Shown here: positions 53,801 through 61,503 of the stretch, one piece after another
Layout of the letters: each line of letters starts with the position of its first letter
How positions within the stretch are numbered: position 1 is the stretch's first letter
Assembly: GCA_030037545.1 (NCBI GenBank)
Contig: JASHRF010000061.1
Location: 1-64,000 of the forward strand
DNA from: Acidobacteriaceae bacterium
Lineage (GTDB): Bacteria > Acidobacteriota > Terriglobia > Terriglobales > Acidobacteriaceae
Length of the DNA: 64,000 nucleotides
Direction of reading: 5' to 3'
Notes under the pieces: model-generated
Told to the model about the DNA's origin: nothing
Database searches by the model: none
What the model saw: only the letters and a program-made list of their open reading frames with translations
Program-made: the position numbers and the translations under genes

Positions 53801-54010
53801 GACGATCCGGGCATCCTGATTTGCCCCACCCAGTTTCCCACCGCGACGCTCTACGTCATCACGTCGGAATCGAACCGGCAGCAGGTGAATTTCGTTGACC
53901 AGCGCAGCGGCAAGCGCTTCGCGGGAACGCTGGCCAGCGGACGCGCCGCCATTCTGTTGGTGGGGGCAGACGGAAAGCTGCTGGCCGCGTATAACTGGCC
54001 GAATCCGTAA
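50885..54010 (+). CDS. Secreted GH-A clan glycosidase (GH5-like) with flanking GATase-like domains
   Basis: GGAG seven bases upstream supports the ATG at 50885. The 1041-residue protein has a signal peptide (GWLPTVLMALTPAVSQA). An N-terminal GATase/BPL-like Rossmann domain (about 35-160: DADLLILPYGSAVPVIEWKV, GGNLLIVGGQPLRVPV) comes first. A beta-sandwich linker region follows, then a TIM-barrel (about 365-765: GVPFFPVGTNYFTTEENGWD, HGVNFVRTGVWMPNASF, WLSWDLINEPSF with acid/base Glu about 527 and PNITGETGYQP with nucleophile about 690). A second GATase-like domain resembling a beta-galactosidase trimerisation domain ends it (about 775-1000). Substrate unknown; a beta-mannosidase or glucanase is plausible. 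Confidence 0.75.
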   Translation: MKLNLHRRDCRAALRRAGWLPTVLMALTPAVSQAKTVVLWQTGFPSVASQPVDRASLEQALKELDAQFADLKTLADPATLADADLLILPYGSAVPVIEWKVIEDYLHAGGNLLIVGGQPLRVPVTEADGKFVPVDPQDSYSRALGFRHTYDVPVPADVHFAWRHGYAWSQTQVRARRVFAVEGQLDGLGYMVNAKGQLVAAPVIVADHLSGPMKGSRIVALDFDPQPGYWESADGIALLRQSALYASRGATALSIELQFSAVRPDEPPAITVHLREAHAQHAQQNGGATPEEIKVALRSEKAVMDSATLPVPSGGTADLAAPFTKALPAGFYTVTAELRENGRGENDQLEEFYQNGFWVEDASAVNAGPVLGVKGNFLTRDGVPFFPVGTNYFTTEENGWDFSGPRNAWVWDNDFGDMAAHGVNFVRTGVWMPNASFIEAGTGGVNERFLRNLEAYLRCAQRHNIAVNFNFFAFSPKSGSGSAGNSAATPPNPYTDDASVAAEQAYVRSVVDRFKNVPWLSWDLINEPSFSNPRHIFRGNYPNGDASETAAWRKWLRQKYDNDLPALASAWRVPAASLGSFDAVPLPLPADLSPQRYGNPNEVRAVDYNLFAQGIFSDWVRSMVTMIRATGSKQLIDVGQDEGGVSDRVLNQFYGGAGVSFTTNHTYWQDDALLWDSVAAKHPGVPNITGETGYQPVWEPDGSWRYDELTGANLIERKWALGFAAGSSGALQWDWAREADFGMQRSDGSAKIWEGRMRALGAFAQKAGSMATGLTLPQIAIVLPQSLQMSVANSFAIEAQKNAVRAMYGYARGEAYAVGEYQPELLGHPKLIVLPSAMCLTNDAWNVIEQRVRDGAVLLVTGPFDGDAHWHATGRQNTVGLPYRTEALLIRDHLVKFPFGEERLIFGGNMTTVLNRAALANGQDWAEKPLGKGKILFAPLPLELNDNLQAIGDAYRYAMKVAGVTPVYTTTLDDPGILICPTQFPTATLYVITSESNRQQVNFVDQRSGKRFAGTLASGRAAILLVGADGKLLAAYNWPNP

Positions 54011-54017
54011 GCAGGTT

Positions 54018-56744
54018 CTACTGCACTAGGGTCGTGATGCTCTGCGCAGGCAGCGTGTAAGTGAACTGGCCGCCGGAGACGGCAACTCCCGGCTCCGCCA
54101 TCAAGCCGCCCGCCGACGTGGTTTGGTATGGCGTCAGCGATGTGATGTTCCCGTTCTGAAGGATGAACGACTCAGTGACGGCAGCGGTGTTCGCGTTGAT
54201 GACCACAAGCACGTAATGCGTGACGCCCGACTGCGTGCCGGAATACGCCGAGAGATAGACGCCGGATTGAGGATTGGCTGGAGCCTCGTAGCGCACGTAG
54301 CCGGGCTGAATGAATTTAGCGAACTGGCCGATGGCGTAACCGTAATAGGTGGGCGACGGCTGCGCGCTGGTGTAGCAGCCGCTGCCGGATTCTCCTCCGC
54401 CGTCGTTCATGAGGCCGTAATTGACTCCATCGCATTCGTCGTCCCAAATCCACCACCACACATAGGCGTTGTATCCGGCTACAACCAGCGTGTTGTGGAC
54501 TTCCTCGGCCGCGTTCAGCGCATCCGCGATGGTGGGTTGGGCGCTGCCATTGCAGCCTCCGCTGACCGGGCACAGATAGTGTTCGGTCGCCCACACATCC
54601 TTGCCGAAGCCTTCCGCTAAGGCGTAGGGTTGCGGATCGTTTACCGACTCCCCACTTGAGTAGAGGTGGCCGCCGATGATCGATACATTGGGCTCGGCAC
54701 TGGTATCGTCCAGCGTCGGATTGGAAAAATCGAAGTTGAAGACCGCCGACTCCGGCATCATCAACTTTGTTGTCAGAGGATTTGGGTCACTGGAGGTCAG
54801 CGATTCCACAAAGTTGTCCATCTCCTGCGGAGTCCAAACGCAGGACTCGTAAGTTACGTTCTCCTCCGGCTCATTCTGCATCGAGATGGCATACAGATTC
54901 ACGGGTGGCGCGTCGGCAGAGGCCATGAAACTGATGAAGCCCTCAAGATAATTGGCGTAGTCCCCGTAATGGTTTGGATCGAGATAGCCGCCACAGTAGT
55001 CGGTGCCTTCGGAGCCGCAACTGCTGGCGAATGCCTGGTTGACGGTCACGCCATCATTAGTGACAATGCCGCCAGCAAGTTTCCAAACGGCCGGCGGCGT
55101 CCAGGGCGTGGCGAACACAATTGCGTTGGGATTTGCGCTCTGCGCCTCCTGCGCGTTCGCAAGCTCGGCATCCCACTCGCCGGTCTCATATTTATATCCA
55201 TATGCGCCACCGCCCGATGCCGAGCCTTCGGGGTCGATCCGAACGCGCAGGATGCTGAGGCCGAGGCCGTTGGTGGGATTGAACAAGGCCGTGGCCTGCT
55301 GCGTTGTGAGCGTGCCCAGCCACGCGGTCGAGCCGCCAAAGCCACGGATGGTTTGTTGCGAAATGGAAAAGTCGACAGTGGCAACGCTTGGATTGGCGCC
55401 GGTGGTGAAGGTCCACTGGTAGTTCGAAGCCAGCGCGACGTCAGCGGTGGATTGCGCGCCGGTGGTGATGGTGGCCGTGTACTCGGTGCTGTAGGCAAGG
55501 CTCGCGGAGGGAATAAAGCTGGCTGAGTCGGTTCCGGCAGAGTAGCTCACGATTCCACTCACCGCACCGCTGGGGCCGGTCAGCGTGAACGTTGAAGTCG
55601 AAATTGTGGTCGAGCTCATGGCCGTGCTGAAGTTTGCGGTCAGGGCCTGGGTGACCGAGACACCGGTGGCGCCGCTGGCGGGCACTGTGGATAGAACTGT
55701 GGGCACGGCCGCAGCCGTGGTGAACGTCCAGGCATAGCTTTGGGAGAGAGGGATTCCGGCTGAGCTTGTGGCCGCGGTGCTGATGGTGGCAGTGTAAGCC
55801 GTATCGTAGGCGAGGTCGGCGCTGGGCGTGAAAGTGGCAATCGAGTTTGAGGTGTTGTAGGTCACGTTGCCGGAGACGGAGCTGCCGCCCGCGGTCGTAA
55901 GCGTGAACGCGCCGATGACGCTCGACGAGTTCATGACCTGACTGAATGTCGCGGTTACGATGGATCTGGCGGCGACGTTGGTGGCGTTGTTGGCGGGACT
56001 AACCTCTGTGACCGCCGGCGGAGCAGCGACCGTCGTGAACGACCAAGCATAATTAGCGGCCAGCGCGGCGCCGTTGGAAGAGGTTACGCCGGTGGTGATG
56101 GTGGCCGTATACTGCGTGCCGTTGGCAAGCGGCGCAGAGGGCGTAAATGTGGCTACGTTTCCCGTGGTTGAATAAGTCACGGTTCCGGCAACAGACGCTC
56201 CGCCCGAAGCGAGCGTGAACGTGGAAGCGCCGAGGGAAGACGAATTCATGGGCTCGCTGAAAGTGGCCGTCAGCGCCGTAGCAATGGGAACCGCAATCAC
56301 TCCGGTGGCCGGGGTGACCTCCGTAACTGTAGGCGCGGGCGCCTGCGCGGTGGTAAAGGACCAGGCGTAATTTGCAGCCAGCGCTGCGCCATCTGAGTCC
56401 ATGGCGGCAGTGGTGATGGTCGCGGTGTACTGGGTGTTGAAGGCAAGATTTGCGGAAGGCGTGAATGTGGCACTGTTGCTGGTGGAGGAATAGCTGACGG
56501 TTCCGGCCACAGCTCCGCTAGGCCCTGACAAGGTGAAGCTGGATGCTCCAATGGTGGATGCATTCATAGCTTCGCTGAAGCTGCCATAAATGGCCGTCGA
56601 GACCGAAACCCCGGTTGCGCCGCTTGCCGGCATCACGGACGTGACGGTGGGCGCGACTGGTGGAGAGGTGGTGACGCCCGCACCGCCGCAACCCGAGACG
56701 ATAAGCGCCGTCAAGAATAGGAGCGCAAAGAAACCAGAACGCAT
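54018..56744 (-). CDS. GH30 lipoprotein with four Ig-like (Big_5) repeats
   Basis: AGGAGAAG precedes the ATG at 56744. The 908-residue protein has a lipoprotein signal (FFALLFLTALIVSGCGGAG). Four repeats of about 105 residues follow with the Big_5 pattern (VTSVMPASGATGVSVSTAI, NTQYTATITTAAMDSDG, LAANYAWSFTT). The GH30 domain starts about 455 (QQTIRGFGGSTAWLGTLT). The acid/base is E625 in SMQNEPEEN and the nucleophile E721 in WATEHYL; a beta-sandwich ends it. GH30 includes glucuronoxylanases and beta-1,6-glucanases. It converges with the GH-A enzyme (seven bases between stops). It should work at the cell surface alongside GH44. Confidence 0.9.
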   Translation of the reverse strand: MRSGFFALLFLTALIVSGCGGAGVTTSPPVAPTVTSVMPASGATGVSVSTAIYGSFSEAMNASTIGASSFTLSGPSGAVAGTVSYSSTSNSATFTPSANLAFNTQYTATITTAAMDSDGAALAANYAWSFTTAQAPAPTVTEVTPATGVIAVPIATALTATFSEPMNSSSLGASTFTLASGGASVAGTVTYSTTGNVATFTPSAPLANGTQYTATITTGVTSSNGAALAANYAWSFTTVAAPPAVTEVSPANNATNVAARSIVTATFSQVMNSSSVIGAFTLTTAGGSSVSGNVTYNTSNSIATFTPSADLAYDTAYTATISTAATSSAGIPLSQSYAWTFTTAAAVPTVLSTVPASGATGVSVTQALTANFSTAMSSTTISTSTFTLTGPSGAVSGIVSYSAGTDSASFIPSASLAYSTEYTATITTGAQSTADVALASNYQWTFTTGANPSVATVDFSISQQTIRGFGGSTAWLGTLTTQQATALFNPTNGLGLSILRVRIDPEGSASGGGAYGYKYETGEWDAELANAQEAQSANPNAIVFATPWTPPAVWKLAGGIVTNDGVTVNQAFASSCGSEGTDYCGGYLDPNHYGDYANYLEGFISFMASADAPPVNLYAISMQNEPEENVTYESCVWTPQEMDNFVESLTSSDPNPLTTKLMMPESAVFNFDFSNPTLDDTSAEPNVSIIGGHLYSSGESVNDPQPYALAEGFGKDVWATEHYLCPVSGGCNGSAQPTIADALNAAEEVHNTLVVAGYNAYVWWWIWDDECDGVNYGLMNDGGGESGSGCYTSAQPSPTYYGYAIGQFAKFIQPGYVRYEAPANPQSGVYLSAYSGTQSGVTHYVLVVINANTAAVTESFILQNGNITSLTPYQTTSAGGLMAEPGVAVSGGQFTYTLPAQSITTLVQ

Positions 56745-57097
56745 GCTTCACTTCTCCTTAATTCTCAGGCCAGCGCAGGTAACCATCCAGCGGTCCGAAG
56801 CCAGCGGCGCAAAATTCTTCCCGGAAGTAGCATCGACTAATTCGTATGTTGGCGCGTCAGGGACGCGCGCAAGCCCGGAGATTCGAGTTAGGGCCGATCC
56901 CCCTGTTTCGGTAGCGGAATCATAGCGAATCAGTTTACTTGGATGTGCCAATAAGATCGCATCGTCAGGAATTGCACTCACGGCTGATATTGAGCAATCG
57001 AGGCGCGTTAGCCTGCTCAACAAGTCAGCGGAAATTGTGAAAGCTCTCTAACTAATGTTGCTCCCATGGAGGTTCCAGAAAACTATTATTCAGACAA
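56745..57097. other. Intergenic upstream of the GH30 gene
   Basis: An open frame (56748-57023, minus) has no recognisable family and overlaps the region where the GH30 promoter should be. Nothing else is supported. Confidence 0.25.
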
Positions 57098-57125
57098 AAA
57101 GCACGCCGCTTACGCGGCGTGCTTT
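57098..57125 (-). terminator. Rho-independent terminator of the NHL/Ig protein gene
   Basis: AAAGCACGCCGC-TTAC-GCGGCGTGCTTT is a perfect 12-bp stem with a 4-base loop. On the minus strand the stem is followed by TTTTTG. It lies 32 bases past the stop at 57157. Confidence 0.85.
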
Positions 57126-57156
57126 GTTTTGACGCTGGTGCTCTCTTCCGGCTTTC

Positions 57157-60100
57157 CTACTGCACTTGTACATTGACATAGAACGGCAAAGAAACCTGGT
57201 TTCCGCTGCCGTACACCAGAATGCCGTTGTCCGTCGTCGATCCGCTCCCGGGAACGATGCAGTTGTCACCTGCGCCGCCCGGCGAGGAGGAACATAGTGT
57301 GCCCACTTCGTTCGCCGTGATCGTCACCTGATAGTTTCCCGACGGTGTTGCGAGTGTGGCTCCCGAGGTCAGAGTCGTGGTGTTGCATGCTGTAATGCTC
57401 ATTGCCAGCCCTCCCGCAACGACCATCAGGAAGACCATCAGGAACATCCGGCTCTTCTGGAAATCCCGGCGCCGGAAGAAGAGCCCAATCATTCCGAAGC
57501 CGAAGATCGCCGCCAAAGTGACCGACGTATCGCGAGCGTTCTGGCTGGTCGTGGTGCCCGCTGACACATTGGTGTAGAAAGTCACGGTCACCTGGGCCGG
57601 CGTGCACGACACCGAGCCGTTGGCAAGTTCTGTTGTCGTTGCCCCGGACGGACAGTTAATATCTGTCGCAGTAGGCACATTCGCGTCCGGAGTGGGATAG
57701 TAGAACGAACATTGGGTGCGCGGCGGCAGATTGTCGCAAGCCAACGACACCGGAAGGTTGGTGGCATTCAATTGAGCGTTGAGTCCCGAAATCCCCCAGC
57801 CCAGCATCGACGTAAGCGTCAAATTCATGCTGGCCGCGGTGCCGGCCTGCAGCGTTATCGTCGGGGCGACCGTCTGTGACGCCGAATTACTGGTTTGGGT
57901 AATTTGCACAATGGGGCCGCGCACCGATTGAAACAACGTTGATGTCGATCCGGTGAGACCCAGGAAGTTCGCGTCCCCGCTATACACCGGAGAGAGATAA
58001 TGTGTGAACATCACCGGCGAATAAGTGACGTCTTGCGGCACAAACCACAGGCAACTTGTTGGGAACCCTGCCCCGGCGCTGGTAGCCGCGGTGGGACTGA
58101 TGTTTAACACTCCCGCGCCGGCCTCGTCAGGACACGCCACGCCGGAATATCCACCCGGAGCCGTGTACCCGGCCAGAATGCAGTCTGCCGCACCCAATCC
58201 CGTTGTTGAGGTTCCAGGCGGGCAGCTTGTCACGTTGTCCATGATCGTGAGCGTCCCGGTAGGAACGCCGGCGGCGGTGTTTACATTCACCTGGAAGAGA
58301 TACTGGTAGGGCTGTGCCGATCCATCGTACGGCGTCGTGCCATTGCCGGTCGACGCGATTACGAAGGGCAGGTCGATATCGGAAGGATCGGGGAACACAG
58401 GCAGCGCGAGGCCGGTAATCGCTGACTTCGCCACGTTCCCCGTGATCGTCTGGGTCGATGTGCCGAAGACCCTGTCGCCCTGATAAGAAATGGTAAAGTT
58501 GCCGGTCCCAGCCAGAACCGGCGCCAGGTCGAAGGTGTATTGTCCGCTGGCGTTCAGAGTTGCGGTCACAGTGTCGGTCACCGGATTAATCACCCCGGCG
58601 CCCGCAACTTGCGACACCGTCCACGACGGGTACGACAGCGTGACCTGCCCGGTGGGAGTTCCGGTACCGCTCGCTGCGGTTACAGTCACTGTAACCGGTG
58701 TATTGATAACCTGGGCGCTGCTGGCCACGCTGAGGGCCGTTGTAGAGTTGGACAGCGCCAACCCATCGCCTGTGGCATCGATCAGGATCGGTGAGTTCAC
58801 GGCATTGCTCGTGACTCCGATTTCGCCGCTGAGGGGACCCTGCTGGCCGGGCCCGGGATCGAAGGTGATGAGTGCCTGGCAGGTTCCACCGGCAGCCACC
58901 GCGCTGGATTCGCAGGTGACGTCGGCAGCGGTAAAGTCGTCCGCATTGCTGCTCGTGTACCCGGTGACGCTTAAATTCGAATTGCCGGCATTGACAATGG
59001 TTGCAGTTGCGGTCGTGGACCCGGTAAGAGACGCCGGTTGGGGCAAAGGAACTGCACCGTCGAACGAGACGACGTTGACGTTCAACCCCGTGCCATCGGC
59101 AACATAGGCGTTGCCCTTGCGATCAAGGGCCACAGACATAGGATTGGTCAGAGTTGATGGGGTGATGGTGGCCACATTGTTAGGCGCCAGGGCGCCGCTG
59201 GTAAAAGGAATCCGCGAAACGCCGCCGGACTCGGCGATGTAGATGGCGCCGGAAGGATCAACCGCCAGCCCGGTAGCGCCGCTCAGATTGCTGAGCAGGG
59301 TCGCCGGAGCGCCGGTACCGCCGGTGAGTTCAAAAAGATTGTTTCCATCAGCCACGTAAAGATTGCCGCTGGCGTCTACGGCAACATAGGAGGGAGAGGT
59401 GAGCCCGGCAGTCAGGAAGGTTTCAGACTGGCCGAGGTTCGAGGTGGTAAATGCGCTCACATTGCTGATTTTGACAACGCGATGATTGTACGGATCAGCG
59501 ACATAGAGATTGTTCACTCCGTCGACGGCAAGATTGAGTCCGGCGCCCAGGCCGGTAACCAGTGTGGTTTGTCCCTGCGCATGGAGGCAGTTGGTCGTCA
59601 CAACACAGTCAAGCGCGGTCGCTTCGGGGGGTGTGTAGGGAATCTCAAAGACCTCGCCCAAGCTACTGTCGGCAATAAAGACGTCACCGGTGCCATCGAC
59701 CGCAACTCCGGTGGGCGAGCTCAAGCCGGTTCCGATGGAGATAGGATTGCTATAGCCGGCCGGATACATCAGCACTTTTCCGAGCCCCGCATCTGCAACA
59801 TAAACGTGACCGGAGGCGTCGACCGCGACCTGGCTTGGGTTCACCAAGCTGTTACTGGCGCCGATGGTGGAATCCGCGGCCGGCGAAACCTGGATGTTGG
59901 AACCCATTCCGGTGCCGTGCAGCACCATCGAAGCCAGGATATTGTTGCTTTTGTCGAGCATGACCAGCTTGGCGGAGAGGCTGCCTACCGAAGCCGGAGT
60001 GAAGGAGATAGTCTGGAGGCAGCCGGAGCCGGCATTGTAGGCGGTTCCGGTGGTGCAAGTTCCGCCGGTAATCGAAAAATCGGGTGTCGACACGCCATCT

Positions 60101-61356
60101 TCCACGATCTTGAAATTCTGAGGCGTGGCACTGCCGTTAAACCCGAAAACGACGTTTGTCCCCACGGATCCTGTAGTCCCTACGGCCGAAGAACCGAGTT
60201 CCGCATATCCGAAGCCGATCTTGGCCACGTCCGCCTGGCCGTTGGTCTGCGTCTGGGTGGTGGGAACGTACATGACATTGTGGACCATGTCGAGGGCAAC
60301 TTCGCCCCGCGCCGGAACTGAGGTCAGCAGGACTGCCGACGAAGTCTGCGGAGTGCCCGCGGAATTCGGGATCATGTAGACGCCTTGTTGCGAGTCGCTG
60401 ACGTACAGATTACCGGCCGCGTCGGTAATGACGCCGGTAACGGAGGGCAAGTTCGGATCGACGCGGGCCAGAGTCGCGTCGCCATAAACAGCGGTTGACC
60501 CCGATCCGGTTTCCTGGTATTGCCCATTGGTCGCGGTACCGGGGATTTCAAGGACGCCGGGCAGATAGCTGCTCTGCGTGTAATCCTCAACGAGATAGAC
60601 GTTCGATTCCGGATCCTGTGCAACCGAGTCGGCCCACTGGGTCATTCCCAGAAGCGGTACCCAGTTCCATCCCGCCACCGTCGGATTCGACCACGCGCCG
60701 GTGACTTGGAGGCTCTGAATGTCTTCGCCGTTGTTGCCGCCGTGATTGGCGACGATTAAGTTGCCGTTGTTGCCGATAGCGATGCCCCAGGGCTGAAAGT
60801 AGCCGTAGTTTCCTATGATGCCACTGCCGGTCAGATCGGGAATGCTGTATTGCGCCCAGCAATTCGGCTCGTTGCCAGTTCCGGAATTAGTGCAGATATC
60901 GGTCGTGGGATTGGCGGCCGACAAGTCGGTAGATGCCCCGTCCGTCAGGCCGGTCCAGTTGCCGGCTGCTGCATTATAGGGGAACATCAACAGGGCGTTA
61001 TTCCAGTCTCCCTCCAAATAGATGTTGTTGTTGGGATCGATGGCAATTCCCAGGTTCTGATTGCCGGAGAGCCCGCCGATGCCGCCCACCAATATCGCCG
61101 CTCCTCCGCCGGCAGGAAACTCGTACAAGGCGGCGTTACCAGTGTCAATTACCCACCAGTCCCCAAATGAATCGATCGCTGTCTGATAGATTTGCCCAAA
61201 ACCAGTGGGGTGAGACAAGCCGACTGCGGAAGTCGCGGTCACCAGCGGCACGGTACCTTGGCCTGCGGCAACTTCACTCAGGCAGAGGCTAAACAGCATC
61301 AGCGCGATTGCAAAGCCGGCAAGCCGGCGCAGTGCGGTGAACGACGAGGTGGCCAT
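57157..61356 (-). CDS. Giant secreted NHL-repeat/Ig-like surface protein
   Basis: The ATG at 61356 has GGGAGG six bases upstream, and it precedes a signal peptide (RRLAGFAIALMLFSLCLSEV). The 1399-residue protein has many NHL-like beta-propeller units (e.g. LAVDGVNNLYVADPYNHRVV, YVAVDASGNLYVADGNNLFE, GVAVDGTGDVFIADSSLGEV). A choice-of-anchor Ig region (QNFKIVEDGVSTPDFSITGG) and Ig-like 3 domains (TPTGQVTLSYPSW, PTGTLTIMDN) follow. Near the C-terminus are a hydrophobic segment LAAIFGFGMIGLFF with RRR, a second hydrophobic segment ending ITAC, and a final Ig strand ATPSGNYQVTI. It is probably an adhesin or matrix protein. A paralogue lies directly upstream. Confidence 0.8.
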   Translation of the reverse strand: MATSSFTALRRLAGFAIALMLFSLCLSEVAAGQGTVPLVTATSAVGLSHPTGFGQIYQTAIDSFGDWWVIDTGNAALYEFPAGGGAAILVGGIGGLSGNQNLGIAIDPNNNIYLEGDWNNALLMFPYNAAAGNWTGLTDGASTDLSAANPTTDICTNSGTGNEPNCWAQYSIPDLTGSGIIGNYGYFQPWGIAIGNNGNLIVANHGGNNGEDIQSLQVTGAWSNPTVAGWNWVPLLGMTQWADSVAQDPESNVYLVEDYTQSSYLPGVLEIPGTATNGQYQETGSGSTAVYGDATLARVDPNLPSVTGVITDAAGNLYVSDSQQGVYMIPNSAGTPQTSSAVLLTSVPARGEVALDMVHNVMYVPTTQTQTNGQADVAKIGFGYAELGSSAVGTTGSVGTNVVFGFNGSATPQNFKIVEDGVSTPDFSITGGTCTTGTAYNAGSGCLQTISFTPASVGSLSAKLVMLDKSNNILASMVLHGTGMGSNIQVSPAADSTIGASNSLVNPSQVAVDASGHVYVADAGLGKVLMYPAGYSNPISIGTGLSSPTGVAVDGTGDVFIADSSLGEVFEIPYTPPEATALDCVVTTNCLHAQGQTTLVTGLGAGLNLAVDGVNNLYVADPYNHRVVKISNVSAFTTSNLGQSETFLTAGLTSPSYVAVDASGNLYVADGNNLFELTGGTGAPATLLSNLSGATGLAVDPSGAIYIAESGGVSRIPFTSGALAPNNVATITPSTLTNPMSVALDRKGNAYVADGTGLNVNVVSFDGAVPLPQPASLTGSTTATATIVNAGNSNLSVTGYTSSNADDFTAADVTCESSAVAAGGTCQALITFDPGPGQQGPLSGEIGVTSNAVNSPILIDATGDGLALSNSTTALSVASSAQVINTPVTVTVTAASGTGTPTGQVTLSYPSWTVSQVAGAGVINPVTDTVTATLNASGQYTFDLAPVLAGTGNFTISYQGDRVFGTSTQTITGNVAKSAITGLALPVFPDPSDIDLPFVIASTGNGTTPYDGSAQPYQYLFQVNVNTAAGVPTGTLTIMDNVTSCPPGTSTTGLGAADCILAGYTAPGGYSGVACPDEAGAGVLNISPTAATSAGAGFPTSCLWFVPQDVTYSPVMFTHYLSPVYSGDANFLGLTGSTSTLFQSVRGPIVQITQTSNSASQTVAPTITLQAGTAASMNLTLTSMLGWGISGLNAQLNATNLPVSLACDNLPPRTQCSFYYPTPDANVPTATDINCPSGATTTELANGSVSCTPAQVTVTFYTNVSAGTTTSQNARDTSVTLAAIFGFGMIGLFFRRRDFQKSRMFLMVFLMVVAGGLAMSITACNTTTLTSGATLATPSGNYQVTITANEVGTLCSSSPGGAGDNCIVPGSGSTTDNGILVYGSGNQVSLPFYVNVQVQ

Positions 61357-61390
61357 TACATTCCTCCCGAAAAGAACTCGTATCAAACTG

Positions 61391-61417
61391 CCGCGGGTAG
61401 CCTTTGTTCACCCGCGG
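61391..61417. repeat. Inverted repeat, 8-bp arms
   Basis: CCGCGGGT (61391-61398) and ACCCGCGG (61410-61417) with 11 bases between. It lies in the gap between the two NHL/Ig genes, just upstream of the first gene on the minus strand, and may be a regulatory site or hairpin. Confidence 0.4.
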
Positions 61418-61440
61418 GTTGAGGCTTTCGCTTTCTTTCA

Positions 61441-61474
61441 GCTTTCCGGGAGCCGCCTCGAGCTCCCGGAAAGC
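61441..61474 (-). terminator. Perfect 13-bp stem after the upstream NHL/Ig gene
   Basis: GCTTTCCGGGAGC (61441-61453) and GCTCCCGGAAAGC (61462-61474), 8-base loop. It is 30 bases past the stop at 61504. The minus-strand continuation has no T-run, so it may be a Rho-dependent stop or mRNA-stabilising hairpin rather than a classical terminator. Confidence 0.5.
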
Positions 61475-61503
61475 GCGGTTTCGCTTCCCGGTCTGCGCAA
61501 ACT

